Source: Pseudomonadota bacterium
GTDB taxonomy: Bacteria; Pseudomonadota; Gammaproteobacteria; Burkholderiales; Burkholderiaceae_C
DNA: 53,636 nucleotides
Assembly (NCBI GenBank): GCA_021799355.1
Contig: JAJZAQ010000016.1
Span: 1 to 53,636, forward strand
Direction of reading: 5' to 3'
Part shown: positions 10,470 through 22,288 of the stretch, one piece after another
How positions within the stretch are numbered: position 1 is the stretch's first letter
How the letters are laid out: every line of letters starts with the position of its first letter
Position numbers and translations under genes: made by a program
Notes under the pieces: generated by a model
The model's input: only the letters and a program-made list of their open reading frames with translations
The model's database searches: none
What the model was told of the DNA's origin: nothing

Positions 10470-10568
10470 CGGCTGATCTCCTTTCGGCGCGCCCACGGTC
10501 CAGCCCGTGGCCTTCCCCCGGGGAACACCGCCCGTAGTGTGCGGGCTGCACGCCTGCTGCGCTTTGCG

Positions 10569-11768
10569 TCAGCGCAAGTTGCCGTTTGCTGGTTCCTGCC
10601 GCGTCAGCCACATGGCATCGCCGTAGCTGAAAAAGCGGTAGCGGCCGGCGATGGCGTGGGCATAGGCGGCGCGGATGGTGTCCATGCCGGAAAACGCCGA
10701 CACCAGCATCAGCAGGGTCGAGCGCGGCAGGTGGAAATTGGTCAGCAAGGCATCGACGACGTGAAAGCGATAGCCGGGAGTGATGAACAGCGTGGTATCG
10801 CCCGCCCCGGCGAGCACGCTGCCGTCGGCCTGGCCCTGCTGCAGCGCGGCCAGCGCCGCCGACTCCAGCGCGCGCAGCGCCGTGGTGCCCACGGCGACCA
10901 CCCGCGGCGCCTGCTGCGCGCGGCCCGCGGCGCGCGCGGCGGCCTGCTCGGCGCGCGCTGCGGCGATGGCCTGCGCCGTGTCCTGCGGCACGGTGTACCA
11001 CTCGCTGTGCATGGTGTGCTGGCGCAGGTCGGTCACGCGCACCGGCTGGAAGGTGCCGGCGCCGACGTGCAGCGTGATGCTCACCCGGCGCGCGCCCAGC
11101 GCGTCGATGCGCTCGAGCACCGCGTCGTCGAAATGCAGCCCGGCGGTGGGTGCGGCCACCGAGCCGGGATGACGGGCGTACACCGTCTGGTAGCGCTGCG
11201 CGTCTTCGCTGCCGGGAGCGTGGGTGATGTACGGCGGCAGCGGCACGGCGCCATAGCGCTGCAGCAGTTGCAGCGGTTCATCGGGGAATTCGAGCTCGAA
11301 CAGGCTGCCGTCGGGGCCGCCGCGGCCCAGGGTGCGGGCGACGAAACCGTCTGCCGCGCCGGCCGGCGCCGTGTGCGGCTGCGGCAGGCCCAGACGGAGC
11401 AGTTGCCCGGGCTTGGGCGATTTGCTCGCGCGCACATGCGCCCAGACGCGGCGGGCGTCGAGCACGCGCTCGACCAGCACTTCCACGGCACCGCCCGGGG
11501 CCGCAGCGACGTCTGCAGCGCCGGTTTTGTGCCCCCATAGCCGTGCCGGAATCACCCGGGTGTCGTTGAACACCACGACGTCCCCCGGACGCAGCAGACC
11601 GGGCAGATCGCGGAACTGACGATCGACCAGCGCCGGCGGCGAGCCGGCGTCGAGCAGACGGCTGGCACTGCGCTGCGCCGTGGGATGCTGGGCGATGAGC
11701 TCGGGCGGCAGGGCGAAGTCGAAATCGTCGGTGGTGAGCGCGGGCGCACCGGGCGGGGAGGCTGACAT
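10569..11768 (-). CDS. queA: S-adenosylmethionine:tRNA ribosyltransferase-isomerase QueA
   Basis: 399 residues. N-terminal '[15 protein letters not shown]' and '[15 protein letters not shown]', the central '[10 protein letters not shown]' and '[12 protein letters not shown]', and the C-terminal '[17 protein letters not shown]' are all QueA signatures. It builds epoxyqueuosine by transferring the ribosyl part of S-adenosylmethionine onto preQ1 in tRNA, the step after Tgt. An insertion of about 30 residues rich in Ala and Arg near '[20 protein letters not shown]' makes it longer than the ~350-residue norm. The gene stands alone on the minus strand, with the glycosyltransferase operon 69 bases upstream. 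Confidence 0.97.
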   Translation of the reverse strand: MSASPPGAPALTTDDFDFALPPELIAQHPTAQRSASRLLDAGSPPALVDRQFRDLPGLLRPGDVVVFNDTRVIPARLWGHKTGAADVAAAPGGAVEVLVERVLDARRVWAHVRASKSPKPGQLLRLGLPQPHTAPAGAADGFVARTLGRGGPDGSLFELEFPDEPLQLLQRYGAVPLPPYITHAPGSEDAQRYQTVYARHPGSVAAPTAGLHFDDAVLERIDALGARRVSITLHVGAGTFQPVRVTDLRQHTMHSEWYTVPQDTAQAIAAARAEQAAARAAGRAQQAPRVVAVGTTALRALESAALAALQQGQADGSVLAGAGDTTLFITPGYRFHVVDALLTNFHLPRSTLLMLVSAFSGMDTIRAAYAHAIAGRYRFFSYGDAMWLTRQEPANGNLR

Positions 11769-11837
11769 GGTGGATCGGGCAGGACAGGCGCCAGGCGGGC
11801 GCAGGGCCGCCGCGCGACGCAGGGTGCACGGCGGCGG

Positions 11838-12893
11838 TCAGGAACGCACGCGGCGCAACAGGTCGAGCACCGCGGCAGGCATGGCGATCTTAAACAATGT
11901 GCGCCAGGTCTGCCCTTTGACGGTGTGATAGGCGAACACGCTGCCGGCCAGCAGGCTCAGCGCCAGTTCGGGTTGCAGCTCGGCCAGCATGTCGGCCGCG
12001 CCCAGGCTGAGCGCGCCCAGATGGCGCAGCGCCTGCCGGCTCAGCCCCTCGCCCGGCGGCGTGTCGCGCGCGTAGATCGCCTTGGCCACGGCCAGCGAAT
12101 CGAGCGCGCTGTGCGGGGTGGAGGAAATCTGCGTCGGGCTGCGCCGATAGTCGAGCAGCGGCAGGTCGAGATACGCCACCGGCCCGGCGCGGGCCACGCG
12201 CACGAACCATTCCCACTCGCAGATGATCTTGATCTGCGGATCGAACGCGCCGGCGCGCTGCAGCGCCTCGCGGCGGAACATCACCGTGGGCGGGTGGATG
12301 AAATTGCCCTGGATCAGCTCGTCGTACACCGCGCCCCAGTACACCGCGACCTCGTTGCGCCCCGCGTGCCGTGCGGCTTCGTCGGGCAGGAGCGCAAACC
12401 GGCCGGCGTGGGGATAGCGCGCCCGCACCCCGCCGCGCGCCGCGCTGCAGCGCTGGTAGTACTCGCCGCAGTACGACGGCGCCAGCGGCCCGCTGGCGTC
12501 GAACGCGGCAAAGTCCGAGCTGCACAGCAGCACGTCGGGGTGGGTCTGCAGGAAGCGCAGCTGCACCGCGATGCGCTCGGGGCGGCAGAGATCGTCGGCA
12601 TCGAGCAGGGCGATGAAGTCGCCACGCGCGGCCTGCACGCTGGCGTTGCGCGCCGCGCCGATGCCGGCGTTGTCCTGGCGGATGAGCCGTACCTGCTGGC
12701 GATACCGCTGCAGCACGTCCCAGGTGCCGTCGGTCGAGCCGTCGTCGACGACGACGATGTCCAGCGGCGCGTGGGTCTGCGCCAGCACGCTCTCCAGCGT
12801 CTGCGCAATGGTGTGCTGCGCGTTGTACGCCGGAATCGCCACCGACACCAGCGGTGCGGCAGCAGCCGGCCCCAGCGACGCCGCCGCGCTCAT
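11838..12893 (-). CDS. Family 2 glycosyltransferase
   Basis: 351 residues from ATG 12893, which overlaps the stop of the next upstream gene (ATGA). GT-A fold motifs are clear: 'SVAIPAYNAQHTIAQTLESVL' (about 17-37), VVVDDGSTDG with Asp50-Asp51, and 'ALLDADDLCRPER' with the metal-binding Asp cluster at 98-101. Such enzymes add a sugar from a nucleotide sugar to a polysaccharide or lipid acceptor at the cytosolic membrane face. There is no clear membrane helix except a weakly hydrophobic C-terminus. With the acetyltransferase-like and deacetylase genes it forms a tightly coupled trio, suggesting surface or exopolysaccharide synthesis; the exact glycan is unknown. Confidence 0.9.
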   Translation of the reverse strand: MSAAASLGPAAAAPLVSVAIPAYNAQHTIAQTLESVLAQTHAPLDIVVVDDGSTDGTWDVLQRYRQQVRLIRQDNAGIGAARNASVQAARGDFIALLDADDLCRPERIAVQLRFLQTHPDVLLCSSDFAAFDASGPLAPSYCGEYYQRCSAARGGVRARYPHAGRFALLPDEAARHAGRNEVAVYWGAVYDELIQGNFIHPPTVMFRREALQRAGAFDPQIKIICEWEWFVRVARAGPVAYLDLPLLDYRRSPTQISSTPHSALDSLAVAKAIYARDTPPGEGLSRQALRHLGALSLGAADMLAELQPELALSLLAGSVFAYHTVKGQTWRTLFKIAMPAAVLDLLRRVRS

Positions 12894-14143
12894 CGCCCCG
12901 CCTCCGCTGCGGCTGCGGCGCGTTCGGAGCGTGCTGGCGCACCGGCGCCGTTGCGTCGCTGCAGCCAGTGCTGCACGCGGTAGAGCAGGTGGATCAACCC
13001 CGGGCGGTAGAGGCGGATGTCCAGCGTCTGCCGCGTCTGCTGGAAAAAATGCCGCTTGTGCGCGTAATCGCCCTTGAGCATGTCGAACACCTTGCAGCCT
13101 TCGGCGATGGCCGCCTCGATGACGTAGGCCATGAGCACCTCGCCGGGGCTGAGCGCGGCGTGCGCCGGGTCGAAGCCCGCCTGGAAGTAGCACAGCGCGT
13201 CGCCCTGGCGAAAACCGTAGAACATCGCCACCGTCTGCCCCTGCGCGTCCAGGGCGTACAGGCGCAGCTGCCCCTGAGCCAGCAGGGCGTGCATCAACGC
13301 GCGGTGAAAGCCGAGGTAAGCCGGCGAGGAAAAACCGTGGTCGTCGCTGCGCCCCTGCCAGCGCTGGCGGTGCAGTTGCGCCAGGCGGTCGAACGCGGCG
13401 TCGAGCTGGGCGGCGTCGTCGATGCGGTGAAACCGCGCCCCGGGCAGTTTTTCGAATTTGCGCCGCTTGCGGCCGATGAGCTCGCGGCGGTTGCTGCTCA
13501 GGCCGCGCAAATAGCCCGGCCAATCGGCGGGCAACTCGCCGCAGGTGCGCGACTGCGGCGGGGTGATGTGTGCCCGCCCCGGATGCTGCGCCGCGTGGTC
13601 GAGCAGCCGCCGGGTGAGCGCATCGTCCAGCGGCAGATCGACCAGGTCGATCAACTGCCAACCGGACACCTGGTGCAGCAGGTAATCGACGCAGGCCGCG
13701 GCCACCGCCGGCGCCTGCGCCGGCGGCGCCAGCAGCCCCAGGTCGTCCGGCGCGGTGTCCCCGCCGGCGCCGATCGGCCGCAGCTTGCGCACCGCGATCC
13801 ACCGCGCCACGCGGTGCGTCTCGCGGTACAGCGGCAGGATGCCCACCACCTGCCCGGCCTGCCGCGCCACCAGGATGCACAACCGCCGCTGCGCGCCGTA
13901 ATACCGCCACCACAGCCGCTGCCAGTCCCAGGCGAGAAACAGGCTGCCTTGCGGGCAGCGCGCCGACAGCGCGCGCCAGTCGGCCTGCAGCGCGTCGAAC
14001 TGCGGCTCGGTGCGGATGCTCTCGATGTGCAGCACCGCGGTCGAAGGCTGCGAGGCCGCCTGCGCAGCTGCCGCCGGCGGCGCGGCGCACTGCGACCTGA
14101 GCGCCGGCAGGCCGTCGAGAGCAGGACAGGGGGAATCGCTCAT
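12890..14143 (-). CDS. BioF2-like (GNAT/FemAB-type) acyltransferase
   Basis: 417 residues from ATG 14143, chosen because it overlaps the deacetylase stop as ATGA, the pattern seen at its other end too; an in-frame ATG at 14167 is an alternative. The protein has the two-lobed GNAT layout of the 'BioF2-like acetyltransferase' domain: 'GSLFLAWDWQRLWWRYYG' (about 60-80), 'VGILPLYRE', a central 'SSNRRELIGRKRRKFEKL' and the C-terminal 'YGFRQGDALCYFQAGFDPAHAALSPGEVL' region. Relatives occur in exopolysaccharide and exosortase clusters (CelD/EpsX-like). The donor and acceptor are unknown. Context with a glycosyltransferase and a deacetylase supports modification of a surface sugar. Confidence 0.85.
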   Translation of the reverse strand: MSDSPCPALDGLPALRSQCAAPPAAAAQAASQPSTAVLHIESIRTEPQFDALQADWRALSARCPQGSLFLAWDWQRLWWRYYGAQRRLCILVARQAGQVVGILPLYRETHRVARWIAVRKLRPIGAGGDTAPDDLGLLAPPAQAPAVAAACVDYLLHQVSGWQLIDLVDLPLDDALTRRLLDHAAQHPGRAHITPPQSRTCGELPADWPGYLRGLSSNRRELIGRKRRKFEKLPGARFHRIDDAAQLDAAFDRLAQLHRQRWQGRSDDHGFSSPAYLGFHRALMHALLAQGQLRLYALDAQGQTVAMFYGFRQGDALCYFQAGFDPAHAALSPGEVLMAYVIEAAIAEGCKVFDMLKGDYAHKRHFFQQTRQTLDIRLYRPGLIHLLYRVQHWLQRRNGAGAPARSERAAAAAEAGR

Positions 14144-15162
14144 GCCCAGGGCCGGTGCATGCGCCACGCCAGCAGCGGCAGGTGCGCGGTGGCCGGAATA
14201 CGCGGAATGGCCATCGGATCGACGTTGGCCGTGACCACGCCTTCCTCGGTGGTCAGCGCCGCGCGGTACAGCGACTGCGCCACCTGGCGCACGCGCGCGT
14301 CGTTCGAGCCGTTGGGGTAGCAGAAAATGTCCACACGGCGCTGCAGCTGCGCCTGCAGCAGGTCGCGGCTGTGTTGCAGTTCATGCTGGATCTCCGGCAG
14401 GGTCAGCGTGGGCAGGATGGGGTGGGTCATGGTGTGCGAGCCGATGCAGATGTGCTGTGCGTCGCAGGCGCGCACTTCGTCCCAGTCCATCGGGTCGTAT
14501 GCCGCGCGCTCCTGCGGCGTCGGGACGAAGCCGGGCGTGGCGTCGCGCAGCAGCGCGTGCACGCGCTGCCGCTCGGGCAGCGGCAGGGTTTTCATCCACG
14601 CCACCACCGCCTCGACCTGCGCCGCCGGCGCCTGCACCGCTGCGGCCCATTCGGCCAGCGCGCCGTCCGACAGGCGGTGCAGCCGGGCACGCACGTCGTG
14701 GTTCCACATCCACTGCCCGGTCTCGACCAGACCGGGACAGACAAAAATGGTCGCCGGCAGCCCCAGCGCCTTGAGCACCGGGTAGGCCAGGGCGTATTGA
14801 TTGCGCAGCCCGTCGTCGAAGGTGATGGCCAACTGGCTGCGCCCGGCGCCGGACGGCGCCGGTCTGCCGCCGAGGATGTCGCCGATCATATGCTGCAACG
14901 GCACGATGGCGTAGCGCTGCTTCAGCCAGGACATGACGCGATAAAAGTCCGCCTGGGTCATTTTGTCGCCGCCGATGCCGTGCAACATCAGGATGCGCCG
15001 CACCGGCCTGCGCTGCGCCAGCCAGTGCGACATGCCGCTGCTCAGCGCCATCGACAGCGCCGAACTGCGCGCGTAACTGCGCCAGGCACCTGCTGCCGGT
15101 GAGGGGGAATCGCGCATGTCAGAACCCGCAGGCTGTTCGCCCCGGCCCTCGTGTGTGCTCAT
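14140..15162 (-). CDS. Polysaccharide deacetylase (NodB domain)
   Basis: 340 residues. NodB-fold motifs: TFDDG with Asp116-Asp117, the metal ligands in SHTMTH at His243 and His247, and 'FCYPNG' in the third motif. It should remove N-acetyl groups from a polymer or lipid-linked sugar using a divalent metal. There is no convincing signal peptide at the annotated start; an in-frame ATG at 15117 (MRDSPSP) is an alternative start and the weakly hydrophobic stretch near residues 33-45 is not a clear anchor. First gene of a coupled three-gene operon; its stop overlaps the next start. The longer inter-motif insertion (about residues 145-225) is typical of exopolysaccharide-associated members. Confidence 0.9.
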   Translation of the reverse strand: MSTHEGRGEQPAGSDMRDSPSPAAGAWRSYARSSALSMALSSGMSHWLAQRRPVRRILMLHGIGGDKMTQADFYRVMSWLKQRYAIVPLQHMIGDILGGRPAPSGAGRSQLAITFDDGLRNQYALAYPVLKALGLPATIFVCPGLVETGQWMWNHDVRARLHRLSDGALAEWAAAVQAPAAQVEAVVAWMKTLPLPERQRVHALLRDATPGFVPTPQERAAYDPMDWDEVRACDAQHICIGSHTMTHPILPTLTLPEIQHELQHSRDLLQAQLQRRVDIFCYPNGSNDARVRQVAQSLYRAALTTEEGVVTANVDPMAIPRIPATAHLPLLAWRMHRPWA

Positions 15163-17671
<2,509 letters not shown>

Positions 17672-17835
17672 AGCGGCGCGCAGGAGCCGGCGATGTCATC
17701 CCCCACGGTTTCGTCCCGGCGCCGGCGGCGCTGGCTGCTGCAGGTGCAGCGGCTGCTCGCCGCGCTGGCCGACGCAGCAACCTGAACCTTGAGGCGGCCG
17801 GCCGCGGCGACCGCGGTGGCCGGCTGGCTGGGCTT

Positions 17836-17860
17836 GGCCGGGCGCCCCCCGGCCTTTTTT
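17836..17860 (+). terminator. Rho-independent terminator after katG
   Basis: Stem GGCCGGG (17836-17842) pairs with CCCGGCC (17848-17854) across a 5-base loop, followed by TTTTTT (17855-17860). It is 165 bases after the katG stop and upstream of the acyl-CoA dehydrogenase gene. Confidence 0.8.
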
Positions 17861-17930
17861 CGCTCCGGGCCGTGCGCAGCCGCGCGCGGGCCGCTACAGT
17901 CAGCGCTGTGACGGCCCCGGAGACTGCCCG

Positions 17931-19112
17931 ATGACGCCCAACCGCCCGTCGTTCCACTGGGACGACCCCCTGCAGCTCGACGCGCAGCTCAGCAGCGACG
18001 AGCGCGCCGTGCGCGACGCCGCGCAGGCGTTTTGCCGCGACCGGCTGGCGCCGCGCGTGCGCGACGCCTTCCGCAGCGAAACCGCCGACCCCGCGGTCTT
18101 CCGCGAAATGGGCGATCTGGGGCTGCTCGGCCCGACGATTCCGCCGGCTTACGGCGGCGCCGGGCTGGGGGACGTGGCGTATGGCCTGATCGCCCGCGAA
18201 ATCGAGCGCATCGACTCCGGCTACCGCTCGATGATGAGCGTGCAGAGCTCGCTGGTGATGCTGCCGATTTTCACCTTCGGCACCGAGGCGCAGAAGCAGC
18301 ACTACCTGCCGCGTCTGGCGCGTGGCGAGGCCATCGGCTGCTTCGGCCTGACCGAGCCCGACCACGGCTCCGACCCGGCGGGCATGACCACCCGCGCCCG
18401 CGCCGTGCCCGGCGGCTATGCCCTCAGCGGGCGCAAGACCTGGATCAGCAACAGCCCGATCGCCGACGTGTTCGTCGTCTGGGCCAAGGACGACGCCGGA
18501 GACATCCGTGGCTTCGTCCTCGACAAGGGCGCCAGGGGCCTGAGCGCCCCGGCAATCCACGGCAAGGTCGGGCTGCGCACCTCGATCACCGGCGAAATCG
18601 TCATGGACGGGGTGTTCTGTCCCGAAGACCACGCCTTCCCCACGGTGCGTGGGCTCAAGGGCCCGTTCACCTGCCTGAACAGCGCGCGCTACGGCATCGC
18701 CTGGGGCGCGATGGGCGCAGCCGAAGACTGCTACACCCGCGCCCGGCAGTACGTGCTCGACCGCCGGCAGTTCGGCCGGCCGCTCGCCGCCAACCAGTTG
18801 GTGCAGAAAAAGCTCGCCGACATGGCCACCGAAATCGCCCTCGGTGTGCAGGCCGCACTGCGCCTGGGACGGATGAAGGAGGCGGGCAGCGCCGCGCCCG
18901 AAGTCACCTCGCTGCTCAAGCGCAACAACTGCGGCAAGGCGCTGGACATCGCCCGCACCGCGCGTGACATGCTCGGCGGCAACGGCATCTCCGACGAATA
19001 CGCCATTGCCCGCCATCTGGTGAACCTGGAGGTGGTCAACACCTACGAGGGCACGCACGACATCCACGCCCTCATCCTCGGCCGCGCGATCACCGGCATC
19101 GCCGCATTCTGA
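17931..19112 (+). CDS. gcdH: Glutaryl-CoA dehydrogenase
   Basis: 393 residues of acyl-CoA dehydrogenase fold. It matches the glutaryl-CoA branch: '[20 protein letters not shown]' at the N-terminus, '[15 protein letters not shown]', '[14 protein letters not shown]', and the catalytic Glu373 in [20 protein letters not shown]. The arginine-containing '[10 protein letters not shown]' loop fits a dicarboxylic acyl-CoA. It oxidises and decarboxylates glutaryl-CoA to crotonyl-CoA using FAD in lysine, tryptophan or benzoate-type degradation. No electron-transfer flavoprotein or CoA transferase gene is adjacent. The gene stands alone between the katG terminator and the convergent dioxygenase gene. Confidence 0.93.
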   Translation: MTPNRPSFHWDDPLQLDAQLSSDERAVRDAAQAFCRDRLAPRVRDAFRSETADPAVFREMGDLGLLGPTIPPAYGGAGLGDVAYGLIAREIERIDSGYRSMMSVQSSLVMLPIFTFGTEAQKQHYLPRLARGEAIGCFGLTEPDHGSDPAGMTTRARAVPGGYALSGRKTWISNSPIADVFVVWAKDDAGDIRGFVLDKGARGLSAPAIHGKVGLRTSITGEIVMDGVFCPEDHAFPTVRGLKGPFTCLNSARYGIAWGAMGAAEDCYTRARQYVLDRRQFGRPLAANQLVQKKLADMATEIALGVQAALRLGRMKEAGSAAPEVTSLLKRNNCGKALDIARTARDMLGGNGISDEYAIARHLVNLEVVNTYEGTHDIHALILGRAITGIAAF

Positions 19113-19153
19113 GACGCCGTGCATGCCTGCGCCGCGGCGAGGCGGGCGGCGTA

Positions 19154-19966
19154 TCAGTCGACGGTATCCGCCAGGGGCCGGAACTCCCAGGCGTCCATGC
19201 TCAACATGCCGTAGTGCACCCCGCCGCTGTGGTGCTGCGTGGCCGCGCCGGGGCCGGCGGCGCCCAGCGCCCAAAATAGCGGCAGCAGATGCTCGTCGCT
19301 GGGGTGCGCGCGAGGGGCGTGCGGTGCGCGGCGGCGGTAGTCCAGGAGCGCCGCGGTGTCGCCGCGGTCGATGCGCTCGCGCATCCACGCGGTGAACGCC
19401 TGCACGTAGGCGGCAGGGGGATCGTCGGTGCGCGCCGCCGGATGGAATTCATACAGGTTGTGCGTCAGGCTGCCGCTGCCCAGCAGCAGCACGCCCTGGT
19501 GCAGCAGCGCAGCCAGCGCCGCCCCGAGACGGTAAGCGCCCGCAGCGTCGAGCGGCCAGGGCATGGCCAGCGGCACCACCGGCACGTCGGCCTGCGGGAA
19601 CATCAGCCGCAACGGCACCCACACCCCGTGGTCCAGCCCGCGGTGCGGATCGTCGTGCACCGTCCAGCCGGCGTCGCGCAGCAGCGCGGCCACCTGCGCG
19701 GCGACCTCGGGCGCGCCCGGCGCCGGGTAGCGCAGGGCGTAGAGCGCCGGGTCGAAGCCGCCGAAGTCGTGCAATGTGGGCGGCTGCGCGCTGCTGCCCA
19801 CGGTGGGCTGCCGCGCCATCCAGTGCGGCGAGAAGGCGACGATGGCCCGCGGACGCGGCAGGCTGGCGCCCAGCGCCTGCAGCATCGGCGCGGCCGTGCC
19901 CGGCTCCAGCGGCAGCATCGGCGAGCCGTGGGAGACGAACAGCGCGGGCAGCTCGGGGGCGTTCAC
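19154..19966 (-). CDS. LigB-type extradiol dioxygenase, DODA/YgiD family
   Basis: 270 residues from a GTG at 19966, three bases after the stop of the upstream YceI gene. Metal-ligand histidines typical of the family are visible: His13 (FVSHGSP), His48 (SPHW), and the later SLTHNL and HHSGGVHYGM segments. Family members open aromatic diols (for example 4,5-DOPA in plants and E. coli YgiD); the native bacterial substrate is usually unknown. It is the last gene of the marR-b561-yceI-yceI operon and is probably co-transcribed with it. No good ribosome-binding site is seen before the GTG, so coupling to the preceding gene is likely. Confidence 0.88.
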   Translation of the reverse strand: MNAPELPALFVSHGSPMLPLEPGTAAPMLQALGASLPRPRAIVAFSPHWMARQPTVGSSAQPPTLHDFGGFDPALYALRYPAPGAPEVAAQVAALLRDAGWTVHDDPHRGLDHGVWVPLRLMFPQADVPVVPLAMPWPLDAAGAYRLGAALAALLHQGVLLLGSGSLTHNLYEFHPAARTDDPPAAYVQAFTAWMRERIDRGDTAALLDYRRRAPHAPRAHPSDEHLLPLFWALGAAGPGAATQHHSGGVHYGMLSMDAWEFRPLADTVD

Positions 19967-19969
19967 GGT

Positions 19970-20623
19970 TCAGCCGCCGGTTTTCACGCCTTCGATCTCC
20001 ACCCGCACCTTCACCTCATGGCTGAGGCCGGCGGCGAAGGCCGTCATGCCGAAGTCCATGCGGTTGATCGTCGCGGTGGCGACGAAGCCGCTCAGGTATC
20101 CGCCCCACGGCTTGGGCAGGTAGGCCACGTCGCCCGCGCCGACCAGATGCACGTGAAACGCCACCGGCTTGGTCACGCCGCGCAGCGTGAGATTGCCGTA
20201 GAGCGTGCCGCCGTCCTTGCCGTGCGGCACGTAGCGGGTGCTGACGAAGCGGATGTCCGGATGCGCGGCGGCGTCGAAGAACGGCGCGGCCAGCAGGTCG
20301 GTGTCGCGCTGCGGCAAAAAGGTGTCGAGGCTTTTGGCGGCGATGGTGATGTCGGCCTTGTCCTGCGCCGGGTGCTGCGGGTCGAAGGTGTAGGTGCCGC
20401 TGATCTGCTTGAACACCCCGGTGAACTCGCCCACCCCGGCATGGCCGATGGTGAACTGCACACCGGAATGGTCGGAGTCGATCTGGTAGCTGCCCGCGGG
20501 GTTGGCGTGCAGGTGAGCGTAAGACTGTGGAGCGGCGGCCTGCGCCGCCCAGGCGGGAGACACGGCCAGCGCGGCAGCCAGACAGGTGGCGGAGAACAGC
20601 GAAGACAGACGGAAGGTTGTCAT
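19970..20623 (-). CDS. YceI family periplasmic protein (first of pair)
   Basis: 217 residues from ATG 20623. A Sec signal peptide (about residues 1-26, ending ..SPAWA-AQA) is followed by the YceI lipocalin-like domain: 'YQIDSDHSGVQFTIGHAGVGEF', 'ISGTYTFDP', 'DTFLPQRDTDLLAAPFFDAAAHPDIRF' and 'GNLTLRGVTKPV'. YceI proteins are periplasmic and bind isoprenoid lipids such as polyprenyl chains; they are often encoded with cytochrome b561, as here, suggesting quinone-linked redox work. It lies between a second YceI gene and the dioxygenase gene on the same strand. Confidence 0.93.
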   Translation of the reverse strand: MTTFRLSSLFSATCLAAALAVSPAWAAQAAAPQSYAHLHANPAGSYQIDSDHSGVQFTIGHAGVGEFTGVFKQISGTYTFDPQHPAQDKADITIAAKSLDTFLPQRDTDLLAAPFFDAAAHPDIRFVSTRYVPHGKDGGTLYGNLTLRGVTKPVAFHVHLVGAGDVAYLPKPWGGYLSGFVATATINRMDFGMTAFAAGLSHEVKVRVEIEGVKTGG

Positions 20624-20651
20624 GATGAGCCTTTCAGGGAGCAAGGGAGGA

Positions 20652-21221
20652 TCAGGGAGCCACGACAAGGTGCACCTGCACCGGAATCGCCGCGGCCACC
20701 ACACTGGTGTCAGCCCACGAGCCGGTTCCCAGGGCGAAGACGGTGCGGTCGAGGGTGAAAGCGGCGTCCATCGCCAGATCGGCACCCGCGGGGTGGGTCG
20801 TGACGAGCACGCGCAACGGCTGGCTGTGGCCTTTGACCGTGAGCGTGCCGCTGACCCAGTAGCGCCCGGGGCCGTCGGCGGCGAACTGCGCGGAGGTGAA
20901 GCGCGCCTGCGGGTTGGCCTGGGCCGCCAGCCAGTCGGCGCCGGTGAGCAGCGCATCGGTCTGCGCGCTGCCGGCGTCGATGCTCGCCGCCTGCACCGCG
21001 ACGCTGACGTGCGACTTGGCCAGATCGCCCGGCAGGAAGTCCACCTGCGCGTCGACGGTCTTGAACCGGCCATGCATCGGCACGCCCATCTGCGTGGCGC
21101 TGAAGGTCACGGTCGATGCCGGCAGCACATGGGTGTAGGCCGCCGGCTGGGCATGCGCCGCCGCGCTGAGGGCCACGGCGCCGGCCAACCCGGCCCATCT
21201 CGTCCACTTTGCAGAATGCAT
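20652..21221 (-). CDS. YceI family periplasmic protein (second, divergent paralogue)
   Basis: 189 residues from ATG 21221, which has AAGGAG 8 bases upstream; a TTG two codons earlier is less likely. Signal peptide about residues 1-24 (ends AAAHAQ). The mature protein shows YceI features ('SARFTSAQF'-like strand, 'WVSGTLTVKGHSQPLRV') but is clearly divergent from the next YceI gene and lacks the N-terminal 'DxxHS' segment. The usual lipid-binding barrel is expected. It lies between the b561 gene and the other YceI gene. Confidence 0.88.
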   Translation of the reverse strand: MHSAKWTRWAGLAGAVALSAAAHAQPAAYTHVLPASTVTFSATQMGVPMHGRFKTVDAQVDFLPGDLAKSHVSVAVQAASIDAGSAQTDALLTGADWLAAQANPQARFTSAQFAADGPGRYWVSGTLTVKGHSQPLRVLVTTHPAGADLAMDAAFTLDRTVFALGTGSWADTSVVAAAIPVQVHLVVAP

Positions 21222-21233
21222 GATCAATGCTCC

Positions 21234-21791
21234 TTACGGTTTGCGCCCCGGCAGCATGCGTTGCAGCACGCCGTCGTGGTCGATGAACTGGTGCTTAATC
21301 GCCGCCGCGACGTGCAGCGCGACCAGCGCAGCCAGGGTGTAGTTCAGCGAGGCGTGGACGAGCACGAGCAGATGCTCGGCCGACTGGCTCGCCGGCAGCA
21401 GGTTGGGCAGCGGCAGCACGCCCCACCACACCACCGGCACCCCGGCGGCCGAGCTCAACGCCCAGCCCGACAGCGGGATGAACAGCATCAGCAGATAAAG
21501 CACCTCGTGCATCCACTCGGCAGCGGCCTGCTGCCAGCGGGGGATGGACGGCGGCAGCGGCGGCGGGCGGTGGGTGAGCCGCCAGCCGATGCGCAGCACC
21601 ACCAGCAGCAGCACGGTGATGCCAAACCATTTGTGCCAGGAATACAGCTCGATTTTTTCCACCGACAGCGGCAGGTCGTGCATGTAAAGCCCGAGCGGAA
21701 ACAGGCCGAAGATCAGCAGCGCGACCAACCAGTGCAGCGCCTGCGCGGTGCGGGTGTAGCGGGCCAGCGGCGCACGGGCGGGCGCGTTCAT
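21234..21791 (-). CDS. Cytochrome b561 family protein
   Basis: 185 residues with four hydrophobic helices and haem-ligand histidines in 'AQALHWLVALLIFG' (helix 1), 'YSWHKWFGIT' (helix 2) and 'LHVAAAIKHQFIDHDGVLQRML' (helix 4), the CybB/YodB-type pattern. It is an inner-membrane di-haem protein that passes electrons between quinol and periplasmic acceptors. Its ATG overlaps the MarR stop by four bases, so the regulator and the cytochrome are co-translated. The two YceI genes follow, the common b561-YceI pairing. Confidence 0.93.
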   Translation of the reverse strand: MNAPARAPLARYTRTAQALHWLVALLIFGLFPLGLYMHDLPLSVEKIELYSWHKWFGITVLLLVVLRIGWRLTHRPPPLPPSIPRWQQAAAEWMHEVLYLLMLFIPLSGWALSSAAGVPVVWWGVLPLPNLLPASQSAEHLLVLVHASLNYTLAALVALHVAAAIKHQFIDHDGVLQRMLPGRKP

Positions 21792-22261
21792 GGCTGCACC
21801 TCAGCGGCCTGATGGTTGTGGCGGTGTTCAAGCGCCTCGCGCACGCGGCGCAGCGCGGTTTCCGCCGCCGCCAGTTGCTGCGGGTCCAACTGCGCAAACG
21901 CCTGCCCGAGGTGTTTACCGTGCGCCGGGAACACCTGCTCGAACAGCGCCTGCCCGGCCGCGGTGAGCTGCACGATCTGCCCGCGACCATCGCTCGGATC
22001 GGGCAGCCGGCGCACAAGCCCCTTGGCCTGCAGCCGGTCGATCACCCCGGTGAGCGTGCCCTTGGTGATGAGGGTTTTGTGGCCGAGCTGTTTGGGGTTC
22101 ATCCCCGCGGTATTGCCCAGCGTGGCGATGACGTCGAACTGCGCCGGGGTCAGCCCCATCTGCTGCACATGCGCCGCCGAGTAGCGCTCGAACGCCTGAT
22201 AGGTGCGCACGAGCTCGCGCAGCAGCGGCAGGAAGGGTAGAGGTCGGTCCACGGCAGGCAA
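21788..22261 (-). CDS. MarR-family transcriptional regulator
   Basis: 157 residues. The winged-helix core is clear: 'MGLTPAQFDVIATLGNTAGMNPKQLGHKTLITKGTLTGVIDRLQAKGLVRRLPDPSDGRGQIVQLT' in outline, with dimerisation helices at both ends. It heads the b561-yceI-yceI-dioxygenase operon and should repress it through the palindrome at 22289-22306, 28 bases before its start. MarR repressors are released by phenolic compounds or oxidants; which applies here is not visible. No conserved redox Cys is present, which argues against an OhrR-type thiol switch. Confidence 0.93.
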   Translation of the reverse strand: MPAVDRPLPFLPLLRELVRTYQAFERYSAAHVQQMGLTPAQFDVIATLGNTAGMNPKQLGHKTLITKGTLTGVIDRLQAKGLVRRLPDPSDGRGQIVQLTAAGQALFEQVFPAHGKHLGQAFAQLDPQQLAAAETALRRVREALEHRHNHQAAEVQP

Positions 22262-22288
22262 CAGGCAATAACAACGTTGCCGGCACTT

